Assembly: GCF_009362735.1 (NCBI RefSeq)
Contig: NZ_WHNP01000029.1
Coordinates: forward strand, 50,168 to 114,167
Source of the DNA: Paraburkholderia franconis
GTDB taxonomy: Bacteria > Pseudomonadota > Gammaproteobacteria > Burkholderiales > Burkholderiaceae
Length of the DNA stretch: 64,000 nucleotides
Reading direction: 5' to 3'
This document shows, piece after piece, positions 26,537-34,909 of this stretch. The notes below the pieces were generated by a model that was not told the DNA's origin, ran no database searches, and worked only from the letters and a program-made list of their open reading frames with translations. Every line of letters starts with the position of its first letter. Position 1 is the stretch's first letter. The position numbers were made by a program, and so were the translations under genes.

Positions 26537-29272
26537 ATGTCTTTAAAGTCAGTTGGCACCGCACTGGCGGATAACGAACAGCTCGCATTTCGCGTCGAAG
26601 GAATGGATTGCGCGAGCTGTGTAGGCAAGATTGAAACGGCACTGAGTCGTCTGAATGGCGTATCTGACATCAGTGTCCAATTCACCAGCGAGACGTTGTC
26701 TGTTAGCCGCAGCTTGTCGGGCAAAACGACGGCTCGGGACATCGTAAAAAAGATCCGCAATCTCGGTTTCGATGCGACAGCGTTACCGGCGAGCGCAGAT
26801 TCGACCGAGTCGGCCTTTGCCAATGCCGCTCAATCAAACGGTAAGCAAGCACACCGTCGAAATGCCCACAAACACGGCGGTCTTCAGTGCAGCGAGGCAC
26901 ACGATCACGAGTCGTTTGGGAATGACGATGGAGGCGACCATAAAGATCAGCAGGGACATGCCTGCAATGACCATCAACATCAGAGCCAGGTGCATGACCG
27001 TGACCACAGTCACGAGTCGTGTAAGTCGCATGCATCGACCAGCAAGAAGCCATCCGAGCACGCATCTGTCGGGCCAAACCTCACTATGCGCGTAGAAGGC
27101 ATGGATTGCGCAAGCTGCGTAGGCAAGATTGAGACAGCCCTGTCGCGCATGCCGGGCGTCTCGGATGTCCAGATCAATTTCAATGCGGAAACGTTGGGGC
27201 TTTCGCTAGCATCAGGTGCGTTCACGCAGGTATCAGACATCGAGAAGACGATCAAGAATCTAGGCTTTGGCGTATCCGGCGCCCAGTACGACAGCACTCG
27301 CACAGACGCACCGCGAAACGTCGAGGCACCCTCCCGCACGCAGCGCTGGTGGCAGACCAAGAAAGGGAAACTTGTCATTAGCCTTGGCATCTTGATGAGC
27401 ATCGCCTACGCCGTAGCCCATTTGATCCCGGAGTATGCAGGCCGGATCTTCACAGCCGCGGTGATTGTTGGCGTTCTCCCTTTCGCGCGCAAAGCGTTGG
27501 CACTGGCAACCTCGGGGTCGCCTTTCTCGATCGAGATGCTGATGGTCGTCGCATCGCTCGGCGCGCTCATGATTGGTCAGTCAGAGGAATCCGCTGCGGT
27601 TGTATTCCTTTTCGCAATCGGCGAGTTGCTTGAAAGCGTGGCAGCTGGCCGCGCCCGGGCGGGCATTAAGGCGCTCGCGAATCTCGTGCCCAAGACTGCA
27701 GTCCTGCTCGATCAGCACGGTAGGCAGCGCACCGTGCCTGCAGCCTCTTTGAGCGTCGGCGACAGTGTCCTGGTACGTCCCGGCGACCGTGTTCCCGCGG
27801 ACGGCGTGATTCTCCACGGCGCATCGAGCCTCGACGAGTCTCCCGTGACGGGCGAATCGGTTCCGCGCCCGAAAACCTCCGGAGAGAGCATCTTTGCCGG
27901 ATCGATCAACGTTGAAGGTGCGCTCCAGGTGCGTGTCGAGAAAGCGGCCGCAGACAATACCATATCGAGAATCATCCAACTGGTGGAACAGGCGCAATCT
28001 GCAAAAGCCCCCACCGCCCGATTCATTGAGAAACTCAGCAGGTACTACACCCCGGCCGTGATGGGCATCGCCGCGCTGATTATCGTCCTTCCGCCGCTCG
28101 CCTTTGGCGGCATTTGGGAAACCTGGCTCTATCGGGGCCTGTCGCTGCTGCTTATCGCCTGCCCGTGCGCGCTCGTCCTATCAACGCCCGCCGCCATCGC
28201 CTCCGGACTCGCGGTCGCAACGCGTCGCGGGCTTTTGATCAAGGGCGGCAATGCTCTGGAAACGATCGGACGCGTAGGCGCCGTTGCATTCGACAAGACC
28301 GGCACCCTGACTGAAGGCAAGCCGCGCGTCACCGACGTCGTCTCGCTCTGCCCCGGCGGTGAAAACGATGTCCTCGCTCTCGCGGCAGCAGTCGAATCAG
28401 GATCGAACCATCCGCTCGCCAAGGCGATCGTTGCGCATGCCGAAGATGCCGACATCGTCATCCCCTCCGCCCAGAACGCCTCGGCGACGCCCGGCAAGGC
28501 GGTGCATGCAACGGTGAATGGTCGTAATCTGACCGTCGGATCTCCTTCGCACGCGGCCAAGGCAGCAAAGCTCGCACCCGACTTGCGCCAGCGCATTGAA
28601 GCGCTGGAGGATGGTGGCAAGACGGTTTCGGTATTGTTCGACGAGCAGGACCGCGAAATCATCGGCCTGTTAGCGCTGCGCGACGAACCCCGAAGTGACG
28701 CAAGGGAAGGTGTGGCACGCCTGAAGCAACTCGGAATCCGTTCTGTCATGCTGACCGGCGACAACAGCCGGACAGCGCACGCCATCGCTTCGCAGCTTGG
28801 TATCGAATGGCAAGCCGAATTGCTGCCCCAAGACAAGTTACGCCACATCGACAAAATGAAGCGGGACGTTAAGGTTGCCATGGTCGGCGACGGCATCAAC
28901 GATGCCCCGGCACTTGCAACCGCCGACGTCGGCATCGCCATGGCGGGCGGCACCGACGTCGCCATTGAGACGGCTGACGCCGCCCTGCTCAAGAGTCGCG
29001 TCACCGATGTTGCTCACCTTGTCGCCATCTCACGCGCCACAATGGCGAATATTCAGCAGAACGTGACCTTCGCGCTCGGCCTGAAAGTGTTGTTCCTCAT
29101 CACCACCGTGCTAGGTGTGACCGGGCTCTGGGTTGCGGTAATGGCCGACACCGGCGCAACGGCACTCGTCACGCTCAACGCCTTGCGTCTCCTCAGATTT
29201 GGAAAGACGCGAAACGCGAGCAGTGGGCGCGACGGCGGTATGACACCGCGCCCGGCGACATCGATGGGCTAA
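26537..29272 (+). CDS. zntA: Heavy-metal P-type ATPase (Zn/Cd/Pb exporter, ZntA-like)
   Basis: 911 residues; ATG 26537 behind TGGAG. Two HMA domains, each with GMDCASC (about residues 22-28 and 189-195), are separated by a linker of about 80 residues very rich in His, Asp and Asn (HNHQHQSQVH-like stretches around 100-170). Then come the membrane helices, the ion-site CPCALVLSTP, phosphorylation site DKTGTLTEGK and GDGINDAPALATADVG. This is the P1B-2 class exporting Zn, Cd or Pb from the cytoplasm. The duplicated HMA and His linker suggest high metal-sensing or buffering capacity. Controlled by the promoter at 26407. Confidence 0.92.
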   Translation: MSLKSVGTALADNEQLAFRVEGMDCASCVGKIETALSRLNGVSDISVQFTSETLSVSRSLSGKTTARDIVKKIRNLGFDATALPASADSTESAFANAAQSNGKQAHRRNAHKHGGLQCSEAHDHESFGNDDGGDHKDQQGHACNDHQHQSQVHDRDHSHESCKSHASTSKKPSEHASVGPNLTMRVEGMDCASCVGKIETALSRMPGVSDVQINFNAETLGLSLASGAFTQVSDIEKTIKNLGFGVSGAQYDSTRTDAPRNVEAPSRTQRWWQTKKGKLVISLGILMSIAYAVAHLIPEYAGRIFTAAVIVGVLPFARKALALATSGSPFSIEMLMVVASLGALMIGQSEESAAVVFLFAIGELLESVAAGRARAGIKALANLVPKTAVLLDQHGRQRTVPAASLSVGDSVLVRPGDRVPADGVILHGASSLDESPVTGESVPRPKTSGESIFAGSINVEGALQVRVEKAAADNTISRIIQLVEQAQSAKAPTARFIEKLSRYYTPAVMGIAALIIVLPPLAFGGIWETWLYRGLSLLLIACPCALVLSTPAAIASGLAVATRRGLLIKGGNALETIGRVGAVAFDKTGTLTEGKPRVTDVVSLCPGGENDVLALAAAVESGSNHPLAKAIVAHAEDADIVIPSAQNASATPGKAVHATVNGRNLTVGSPSHAAKAAKLAPDLRQRIEALEDGGKTVSVLFDEQDREIIGLLALRDEPRSDAREGVARLKQLGIRSVMLTGDNSRTAHAIASQLGIEWQAELLPQDKLRHIDKMKRDVKVAMVGDGINDAPALATADVGIAMAGGTDVAIETADAALLKSRVTDVAHLVAISRATMANIQQNVTFALGLKVLFLITTVLGVTGLWVAVMADTGATALVTLNALRLLRFGKTRNASSGRDGGMTPRPATSMG

Positions 29273-29426
29273 AGCAGGCAAGTCTGAAATTGCGAGAAGA
29301 AGAGCGCCGTGAGACTGCTTTCACCAAATTTGACAGCGGAAGGTCAGGCGTAGAAAGGCTGAGTTCTGTGTTGCACGGGGCTCAGACCTTTCAGTTTCGA
29401 GTCGATGCAAAGGAAGAGCCGTCGTC

Positions 29427-29515
29427 GGCATCGGTGTGAGCGATTCACCGGGAGGGGATAGATACGAAGCGTGTGTGCGGCGACGAGGCAAAGATCAAAG
29501 ACAGGCTACCCCGCG
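29427..29515 (+). pseudogene. Remnant of an HbpS/GlcG-like gene (3' end only)
   Basis: The plus strand here aligns base by base with the last 90 bases of the intact gene at 21569-22102: GGCATCGGTGTGAGCG against GGCATTGGCGTGGGTG, and both contain GCAAAGATCAAAGACA near the end and continue into AGATCGG after the stop. The reading frame is broken and the 5' part is missing. The rest of 29273-29734 shows no gene. Confidence 0.65.
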
Positions 29516-29734
29516 AGATCGGCAAAAAAGGCTTGAGCTTGCGCCGACGGAAGCGTCCGCCTGTACCGATCTGCGTAGGGTGAGCACCCCTTTTTGATAA
29601 CGTGGCCGCCTTAACTACTCACCTGTACTCCAGTAAGAAAACCATCTGGATTGTGATCCAAGCCTTGACCGTAATTCATAGGCTACCGCCTTTTAAGCCC
29701 TGATTCTCGCCCGGCAGTCAATGCGACGTTCGGG

Positions 29735-30199
29735 TCAGCCTGTCGGCTTTCGTCGTTTGTCGGGCAGCGCTTTTCGGGCCGGAGCGTTCTTAGCAACGTT
29801 TCGCACGGCTGCTTCGGACGCGAGGGACTCGATGATTGGACAGTCGGGACGGTCGTCTCCATTGCAGCAGTGCATCAAATGCTCAAGCGCGGCCTTCATC
29901 TCCTGAAGCTCGTTGAGTTTTTCGTCGAGTTCCGCGATGTGCGCCTGCGCCAATGCCTTGACCTGCCTGCTGGAGCGCTCGCGATTCTGCCACAGATCGA
30001 GCAGTTCGCCGATCTCGTCCAGCGAAAAACCGAGGTCGCGGCAATGGCGGATAAACCGCAGCCTGCTCACATCCTTGTCGCTGTATTGGCGGTAACCGCT
30101 GCTCGTGCGGCTCGCCTGTGGCAGCAGCGCGAGGCCTTCATAATGTCGAATCATCTTCGTCGAGACGCCCGAGACGGCCGCTGCTTCGCCGATGTTCAT
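29735..30199 (-). CDS. cueR: CueR-type copper-responsive MerR regulator, copy 1
   Basis: 154 residues. N-terminal MerR winged helix MNIGEAAAVSGVSTKMIRHY with YEGLALLP and SGYRQYSDKDVSRLRFIR; a long dimerisation helix; then the metal loop HCCNGDDRPDCPIIESL with the two Cys spaced as in CueR for monovalent Cu/Ag. A basic 30-residue tail extends past the usual end. ATG 30199 follows AGGAG. The MerR promoter at 30238-30268 points towards this gene, so it probably autoregulates. It differs from the copy at 34497 chiefly in the tail. Confidence 0.92.
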   Translation of the reverse strand: MNIGEAAAVSGVSTKMIRHYEGLALLPQASRTSSGYRQYSDKDVSRLRFIRHCRDLGFSLDEIGELLDLWQNRERSSRQVKALAQAHIAELDEKLNELQEMKAALEHLMHCCNGDDRPDCPIIESLASEAAVRNVAKNAPARKALPDKRRKPTG

Positions 30200-30237
30200 G
30201 GGTCAAGCTCCTGTTTTTCAGTCTTCCGATGAATAAC

Positions 30238-30268
30238 AGCTTGATCCTTACCATCATTGGAATGTCAA
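30238..30268 (-). promoter_or_regulatory. CueR-type promoter of cueR copy 1
   Basis: On the minus strand TTGACA (30268-30263) and CAAGCT (30243-30238) stand 19 bases apart with TTCC...GGTAAGG symmetry in the spacer. It reads into cueR 39 bases away. Confidence 0.65.
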
Positions 30269-30380
30269 GCAGCGCACGACAAAAATTGGCGGTTGCCTTC
30301 GAACAAAATACCAATCCCTTCCTGAGAGTTCACACTCAAGCAAAGAGATATGCGAGACGTGAGCGGTACGAAGCGGAATA

Positions 30381-30686
30381 TCATGCGCCAGTGAACTCCA
30401 AGTCGGAGCAATCTCCGATCGTTTCCGCCAGAATCATATTATGACAATCAGGCCGTACGCGCATCTCGCGTGTACGGGGGCGAAACACCCGGTCGCCGCG
30501 AATGATGGTGCGCCCCGTCAGTACGCAGATTGCGGCGACAGAGGCGAGGCCGCTGCACCAGATCCGCTCTGTGTATCGACCGGCACACGGATCGCTCCAC
30601 GAAACGCTGAGCGTGCATGTTGACAATCGGTACACGACCATAATATTGGAAGGCCGCTTCGACAGGCGCTGATGATCTTCAGTCAC
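30381..30686 (-). pseudogene. Truncated copy of the DUF3331-like gene
   Basis: The 100-residue frame matches the C-terminal two-thirds of the intact protein at 32706-33149 along its whole length, including RLSKRPSNI, SVSWSDPC and AAICVLTGR. A stop stands a few codons upstream in the homologous frame, and the N-terminal 45 residues are absent. Homology covers about 30384-30690 only. Probably non-functional. Confidence 0.6.
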
Positions 30687-30725
30687 AGGTGGACATGTAT
30701 TAGCCTAGACCGGACCTGACATAAA

Positions 30726-30760
30726 CGGTCCGCAAAGCAATATCGGAAATTTGCGGACCG
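30726..30760. terminator. Hairpin after the truncated AhpD-like gene
   Basis: CGGTCCGCAAA (30726-30736) and TTTGCGGACCG (30750-30760) form a perfect 11-bp stem with a 13-base loop between two minus-strand remnants. Confidence 0.6.
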
Positions 30761-30795
30761 CGCCGCTTAGCAGATCTATACCGCCTCAGTGGTCG

Positions 30796-31005
30796 TTACC
30801 GCTGATCATACAGCTTCAACGAGAGCAGTCTCTGTCCATATGCTGCACCGGCCATGGCGGCCGCGATCATGCACACCTCCGCGATCTCCTCGCGAGTGGC
30901 GCCGTGTGCTTTAGCCCCCGCTGTATGCAGGTCAACGCAAAGCGGGCATTGCGTGGTAAATGCGACGCTCAGCGCGATGAGCTCCCGGTATTTTGTCGGA
31001 ATCGA
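30796..31005 (-). pseudogene. AhpD-like gene, 5'-truncated copy
   Basis: Reading leftwards, the frame IPTKYRELIALSVAFTTQCP continues through LCVDLHTAGAKAHGATREE to LLSLKLYDQR and a TAA at 30796-30798. It matches the last 70 residues of the intact AhpD-like protein at 20461-20790, including the CPLC site. Homology stops abruptly near 31003, a few bases after the LysR stop codon, so the first 40 codons and the start are gone. Confidence 0.75.
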
Positions 31006-31017
31006 GCGTGACCATCT

Positions 31018-31965
31018 TCAGGCGGCCTGCTGTTCCCCAGCAATTGTGCTCAGAGCCTCGACGTCGCGCGCTATCATCGCCGGAACCTGTGCGCGCAGTA
31101 ACTCGACCCAAGTCCGCACCTTCGCATCGGTGAATTTGCGCGATGGTTGCAATGCATACACATTCATCTTCTGCAGGATGTGGTCGGGCAGCACGCGCAC
31201 GAGAGTACCGTCGCGTAGCGCATCGAGCGCCGAGTAGACCGGCAGTATGCCGATCCCGATGCCGTCTCGGATCGCGAGCGTGAGCGATTCGGCCGTATTG
31301 GTCTGTACAGGCCCCGATACGTGAATCCTCTCGACGCCACCGGGCCCCTCAAGCACCCACTCATGCGTCGGGAACGCGGGTGTACTGAGCGTCAGACACG
31401 CATGCGCGCCGAGATCACGCGGATAGACAGGCACGCTATGTCGCATTACATAGTCAGGCGACGCACATAGAATGCTGAAGGTTGAGCCGAGCGTGTGCGA
31501 TACCAGGTCCGAATCAGGTAGCGACAACGCGGCCACCACCGCCATGTCACTCGTACCGTCAAACAGGTCGGGCATCTGCTGCGATAGCGAAAGCTCGATT
31601 GACACGTTTGGATATTGCGCGTGATAGCGCGTCAGCGCCGGCAACACATAGCGATGGCCTACACTCGGAAAGCTGCGCATGCGTAGCACGCCGGCAGGCC
31701 ATTTGTGAGCGCTGCTCGCCTCCTCTTCGGCGTGGTCGATATCGGCGAGGATCTGGCGACAGCGTCGCAGATAGCTCTCACCGGCCGACGTTAGCGCAAG
31801 GCGACGCGTCGAACGATTCATCAACCGGGTGCGCAATCGCTCCTCGAGCTCCGACACCGCGCGCGACATCACACCTGTAGTCGCATTCATCGATTGAGCG
31901 GCTGCGGTGAAGCTGCCAACCTCGACGATACGCACAAACACCCGCATGTTTTGAAGGGTATCCAT
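31018..31965 (-). CDS. LysR-family regulator
   Basis: 315 residues. The helix-turn-helix is at 1-60 (MRVFVRIVEVGSFTAAAQSM, then VMSRAVSELEERLRTRLMNR), followed by the LysR substrate domain with FSILCASPDYVMRHSVPVYP and IRDGIGIGILPVYSALDAL. These belong to the DsdC/CrgA-like branch often found next to SDR genes in Burkholderiaceae. A truncated relative with a nonsense codon is at 63005. GAGGA lies eleven bases before the ATG. Its target is unknown; the truncated AhpD gene directly downstream suggests rearrangement has separated it from its partner. Confidence 0.92.
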   Translation of the reverse strand: MDTLQNMRVFVRIVEVGSFTAAAQSMNATTGVMSRAVSELEERLRTRLMNRSTRRLALTSAGESYLRRCRQILADIDHAEEEASSAHKWPAGVLRMRSFPSVGHRYVLPALTRYHAQYPNVSIELSLSQQMPDLFDGTSDMAVVAALSLPDSDLVSHTLGSTFSILCASPDYVMRHSVPVYPRDLGAHACLTLSTPAFPTHEWVLEGPGGVERIHVSGPVQTNTAESLTLAIRDGIGIGILPVYSALDALRDGTLVRVLPDHILQKMNVYALQPSRKFTDAKVRTWVELLRAQVPAMIARDVEALSTIAGEQQAA

Positions 31966-32232
31966 TACAGCAATTTTCCTCTAACCGATGGGACCGGACT
32001 TTGTTCCCGCTTTCTGCCAACAGCGTTGAACCTCGTATCGACATCAACGACATACCAAGCGCCGACGCCGATCTGCGATACGTTCGATGCGTGGCAGCGC
32101 TGAGATGCCTTCTCCATATGCGAGCCCCGGCTCGCGCAGCCCGGACCTTCATAGGGCCATTGCCTTTCAGTAATAGGGATGCTGGGACTGTACTCAAGGA
32201 TCTCCAGCCAATTTGCCTGTCCGCACACCTGC
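31966..32232 (-). other. Unassigned DNA downstream of an orphan metal promoter
   Basis: A minus-strand frame (31965-32240) starts close to the promoter at 32233 and overlaps the upstream edge of the LysR gene, but it shows no family signature. It may be a remnant of a metal-induced gene. Confidence 0.25.
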
Positions 32233-32263
32233 ATCTTCAACCTTTCCCTCGTCGGAAGGTCAA
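32233..32263 (-). promoter_or_regulatory. Orphan CueR-like promoter
   Basis: Minus strand: TTGACC (32263-32258), 19-base spacer containing CTTCCGACGAGGGAAAGG, then GAAGAT (32238-32233). It closely resembles the copA promoter at 37397-37427, yet no intact metal gene lies downstream. Confidence 0.5.
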
Positions 32264-32313
32264 GGTAAATTTACTCAACAATCCTCATCGCACGACAGAG
32301 TTGCGCCGGTCCA

Positions 32314-32344
32314 TTGACATTCCGACATCTTGGAAGATCACGAG
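32314..32344 (+). promoter_or_regulatory. Degenerate MerR-type operator
   Basis: TTGACATTCCGACATCTTGG followed by AAGATC reproduces the -35 and dyad of the local copper promoters, but the -10 position (CACGAG) is not recognisable. Likely a decayed copy. The remaining DNA to 32705 has no gene. Confidence 0.35.
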
Positions 32345-32705
32345 GGCCTGCAGCCCCACAGTCAAATCCAGCAGGAGATCTGACCCAATGACTTTCCATC
32401 TCGCCCTCAGCCAGTTCGTGCCGTGACAAGAATAGATACTTTATCGGCAGCAAAAGTGACGCCCCTGACATAAGACGGAATATGCAAACCGTTTTTATTC
32501 GTGAGATAGCGCAAATGACGGGTCATGCCGGGCATGTCTCGGACATCGTCAGCCGGCTATTCAGGGCTTCCATCCTTGGGCAAACGTTGATCCGGTATCC
32601 AAGATTGAGCTCACCGGGAAAGCTAACAGTCCTCACAAGGGAGGTTTGGCTTGGGCGCGAAGAATCAAATGCGAGCGGCCGCCCGAGTTGTAATGAAACA
32701 GCATG

Positions 32706-33149
32706 TCATGCGCCAGCGGTCGTCAGGTCGCTGCAATCTCCGATCGTTGCCGCCAGAATCATCTGATGGCAATTCGTCGGCACGCGCCATTCGTGTGAGC
32801 GGGGGCGAAACACCCGGTCGCCGCGATTGATGGCGCGCCCCGTCAGTACGCAGATCGCGGCGACGTTAGCACGGCCGCTGCGCCAGATCTGCTCTGTGTA
32901 TCGACCGACACACGGATCGCTCCACGAAACGCTGATCGTGCATGTTGACAATCGGTCCACGACCACAATATTGGAAGGCCGCTTCGACAGGCGCCGATGA
33001 TCTCCAGTCACAGCTTGACATGGACCGGTGCGGCGCTTCTTGAGCGCTACCCATTGCTTCTTCGCACACGCATTGAGCTGATCGGCAGATGGATCAAGGA
33101 CGTTCAACAATGTGAGAATCACGATATTGTCTTTGGATAGCGCGGTCAT
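32706..33149 (-). CDS. DUF3331-like protein of unknown function
   Basis: 147 residues from ATG 33149 (GGAGA seven bases upstream); the frame is open to 33233. The core with VVVDRLSTCTISVSWSDPC, then RYTEQIWRSGRANVAAICVL and SGR/TGR-type turn followed by INRGDRVFRPR resembles the DUF3331 proteins common in Burkholderiaceae, small cytosolic proteins with a Cys-containing beta core. Role unknown. A shortened duplicate lies at 30381. The protein has no signal peptide or membrane segment. Confidence 0.6.
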   Translation of the reverse strand: MTALSKDNIVILTLLNVLDPSADQLNACAKKQWVALKKRRTGPCQAVTGDHRRLSKRPSNIVVVDRLSTCTISVSWSDPCVGRYTEQIWRSGRANVAAICVLTGRAINRGDRVFRPRSHEWRVPTNCHQMILAATIGDCSDLTTAGA

Positions 33150-33246
33150 CGATCCATCTCCGGTAGCTTGTGTGACCATAGTGCGATAACTGGGATAAGC
33201 ACGTTCATGTGCGCGGCGGCCAGATCCGGCCACCGCGCCGACCGCT

Positions 33247-33628
33247 TTAGCCTCCGCCTTGCTCGCGCACCGTCAGCTTGCTGCTAACTGAAGTGACGCC
33301 TTGCACTTTCTGCGCCGCATCCACGGCCAGACCATCCTGCTCCTCACTGTCAATCTGGCCAGCCAGCGTCACATGCCCCGTTTTTGCGTCGCCGAATACG
33401 GCGATCGACGCTGCCTCGAGGCCTTTGGTTCTGAAAATTGCTTTCTGAACGGTCCTGGAGAACGCGCGGTTAGCTGCGCGAATCGACTTCTTGGTCGTGA
33501 TGGCCTGCTTACGTGATGGTTGTGCCCGACGCAGCCGCCGCCGCGTCCGCGGCGAACGCCGGGGTGTACGCCATGGCCGCAACAGCGAAAGCAAGACCGC
33601 TGCTCCAAACGAGTTGCCGAAGTTTCAT
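33247..33628 (-). pseudogene. Periplasmic BON-domain protein, frameshifted
   Basis: From ATG 33628 (AAAGGA upstream) a signal peptide MKLRQLVWSSGLAFAVAAMA ending AFA-ADA is followed by an Ala-rich linker to SGTTIT and a stop. One base out of phase, the frame continues RKQAITTKKSIRAANRAFSR, then AVFGDAKTGHVTLAGQID and a BON ending VTSVSSKLTVREQGGG. The shift is near 33505-33520. The intact protein would be an OsmY-like periplasmic binder of about 125 residues. Either a fresh mutation or a sequence error. Confidence 0.68.
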
Positions 33629-33754
33629 GATCTGATCCTTTAATTTTAGGTTGGAAAGAACGCTTCAAGTCTGAAAAAATGAGTGAATCAACGGATGAAC
33701 TGCGCGTCATCAACATGTTCATCGCGAGCGGGCGACGTCGGGCGCGCAAAAACC

Positions 33755-34012
33755 CTATTGCCGTTGCCCACAGCAGCTCTTCGCCTGAGTGCGGGCGTTG
33801 GCGTTCGCATCATCGATTCGCACGGGCGTATAACCGGCATCCGCAATGGCATCGCGCAACTTGTTCGGATCGACATTGGTCGATTCGATCGTCACCAGAT
33901 GCCCGGCCGGGTCTACGGTGAACTTGGCATCGTCGTCCACGGCCTTCAGCGCTGCGGTAATCGCGCCGGCGCAGTGGTCGCAGGTCATGTCGTGTACTTC
34001 GAAGGCAAGCAT
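33755..34012 (-). CDS. copZ: CopZ-like copper chaperone, copy 1
   Basis: 85 residues with a single HMA fold: MLAFEVHDMTCDHCAGAITA carries the MTCxxC metal site, and the chain ends with a short extension containing SCCGQRQ, an extra Cys pair. Start ATG 34012 follows AGGAG. The promoter at 34052-34082 drives it. It shuttles Cu(I) to ATPase CopA. The copy at 40615 is about 85% identical by eye; the two are in opposite orientation and share promoter and upstream DNA. Confidence 0.9.
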   Translation of the reverse strand: MLAFEVHDMTCDHCAGAITAALKAVDDDAKFTVDPAGHLVTIESTNVDPNKLRDAIADAGYTPVRIDDANANARTQAKSCCGQRQ

Positions 34013-34051
34013 GAGACTTCTCCTAATGGGTTTTGTCGATGAGACGTCGAA

Positions 34052-34082
34052 ACTATCCGGCTTCCAATCATCGGAATGTCAA
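34052..34082 (-). promoter_or_regulatory. CueR-type promoter of copZ copy 1
   Basis: Minus strand: TTGACA (34082-34077), 19-base spacer TTCCGATGATTGGAAGCCG, GATAGT (34057-34052). The same sequence stands before the second copZ at 40545-40575. Confidence 0.8.
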
Positions 34083-34400
34083 GGGGCTTGTTGCAGCTAA
34101 TACCAAATGCGGTTGCCGGCAACCCACTGCTGATTGAGGAGGGGCCGCTTGATGATCGTCGCGGGCATGAGCAGCAGTGCCGTCAAAGCGGCGCGTCCAA
34201 GCCATGTCGTCGTAAGGCACGACATCCCGACCAAGGTGGCCATGCATTTTCAGCACGCCGGCGAGCAACCCGCCGGGATGCGCGGGAAGATCGGCCAGTT
34301 GACGCTGGAGAATGATTTTTCTCAACGATGCGCTCATCACGTGAGGACCGCTGATCGAAAGCGATGATTGATCGAACATGCGCACTGCCGGTTTCACAAC
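34083..34400 (-). pseudogene. Degenerate DNA ending in a copB 3'-end remnant
   Basis: Read leftwards, bases from about 34150 to 34083 match the last 60 bases of copB and the 25 bases after it (GATCATCAAGC, then CGCATTTGGTATTAGCTGCA), in the same order before a copZ gene. The frame is shifted and upstream sequence (34160-34400) does not match the intact copB. It indicates that a copB-copZ unit was duplicated and decayed. Confidence 0.55.
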
Positions 34401-34407
34401 AGCGGGG

Positions 34408-34436
34408 CAACACTCCTCACGAGAAATCAGATGCCA
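34408..34436 (+). pseudogene. 5'-leader remnant of an HbpS-like gene
   Basis: The 28 bases beginning CAACACTCCTCACGAGA match, with two changes, the ribosome-site and start-codon region of the intact HbpS/GlcG-like gene (21547-21574). No matching coding sequence follows. Confidence 0.45.
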
Positions 34437-34496
34437 AAATCCACGCCGAAATTCCCGCCGCCGCTTGTTGGGTAGCGTCTTTCAGGAAGGGGGTTG

Positions 34497-34907
34497 TCAG
34501 CGCCCGTCTCGCACCGCCGCTTCGGACGCTAGCGAATCGATGATTGGACAATCGGGCCTGTCGTCTCCATTGCAGCTCTGTATCAGGTGATCGACCGCAG
34601 CCTTCATCTCTTGGAGCTCTTTCAATTTTCCATCGAGTTCGGCCATGTGTGTCTGCGCCAGTGTCTTAACCTGCCGGCTTGAACGCTCGCGGTTCTGCCA
34701 TAGCTCAAGCAACTCTCCGACTCGTTCCAACGAAAAGCCGAGGTCCCGGCTGCGGCGGATGAACCGCAGCCTGCTCACGTCCTTGTCGCTGTACTGCCGG
34801 TAACCACTGCTCGTGCGGATCGCCCGCGGTAAAAGCCCGAGGCCTTCGTAATGCCGAATCATCTTCGTCGATATGCCGGTCGCGGACGATACTTCGCCGA
34901 TGTTCAT
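34497..34907 (-). CDS. cueR: CueR-type copper regulator, copy 2
   Basis: 136 residues from ATG 34905-34907, two bases beyond the copA stop codon (34910-34912), so it is the last gene of a copA-cueR transcript; GGAG lies within the end of copA. The MerR head MNIGEVSSATGISTKMIRHY and the metal loop SCNGDDRPDCPIIDSL match copy 1, with the same Cys spacing. Being translated behind the exporter it regulates implies autogenous control from the promoter at 37397. It lacks the basic tail of copy 1. Confidence 0.92.
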   Translation of the reverse strand: MNIGEVSSATGISTKMIRHYEGLGLLPRAIRTSSGYRQYSDKDVSRLRFIRRSRDLGFSLERVGELLELWQNRERSSRQVKTLAQTHMAELDGKLKELQEMKAAVDHLIQSCNGDDRPDCPIIDSLASEAAVRDGR

Positions 34908-34909
34908 GG

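Noticed and set aside
34160..34400. Possible RND or other membrane-protein fragment upstream of the copB relic
   Set aside because: Short stretches looked suggestive in one frame, but no motif could be named with confidence.
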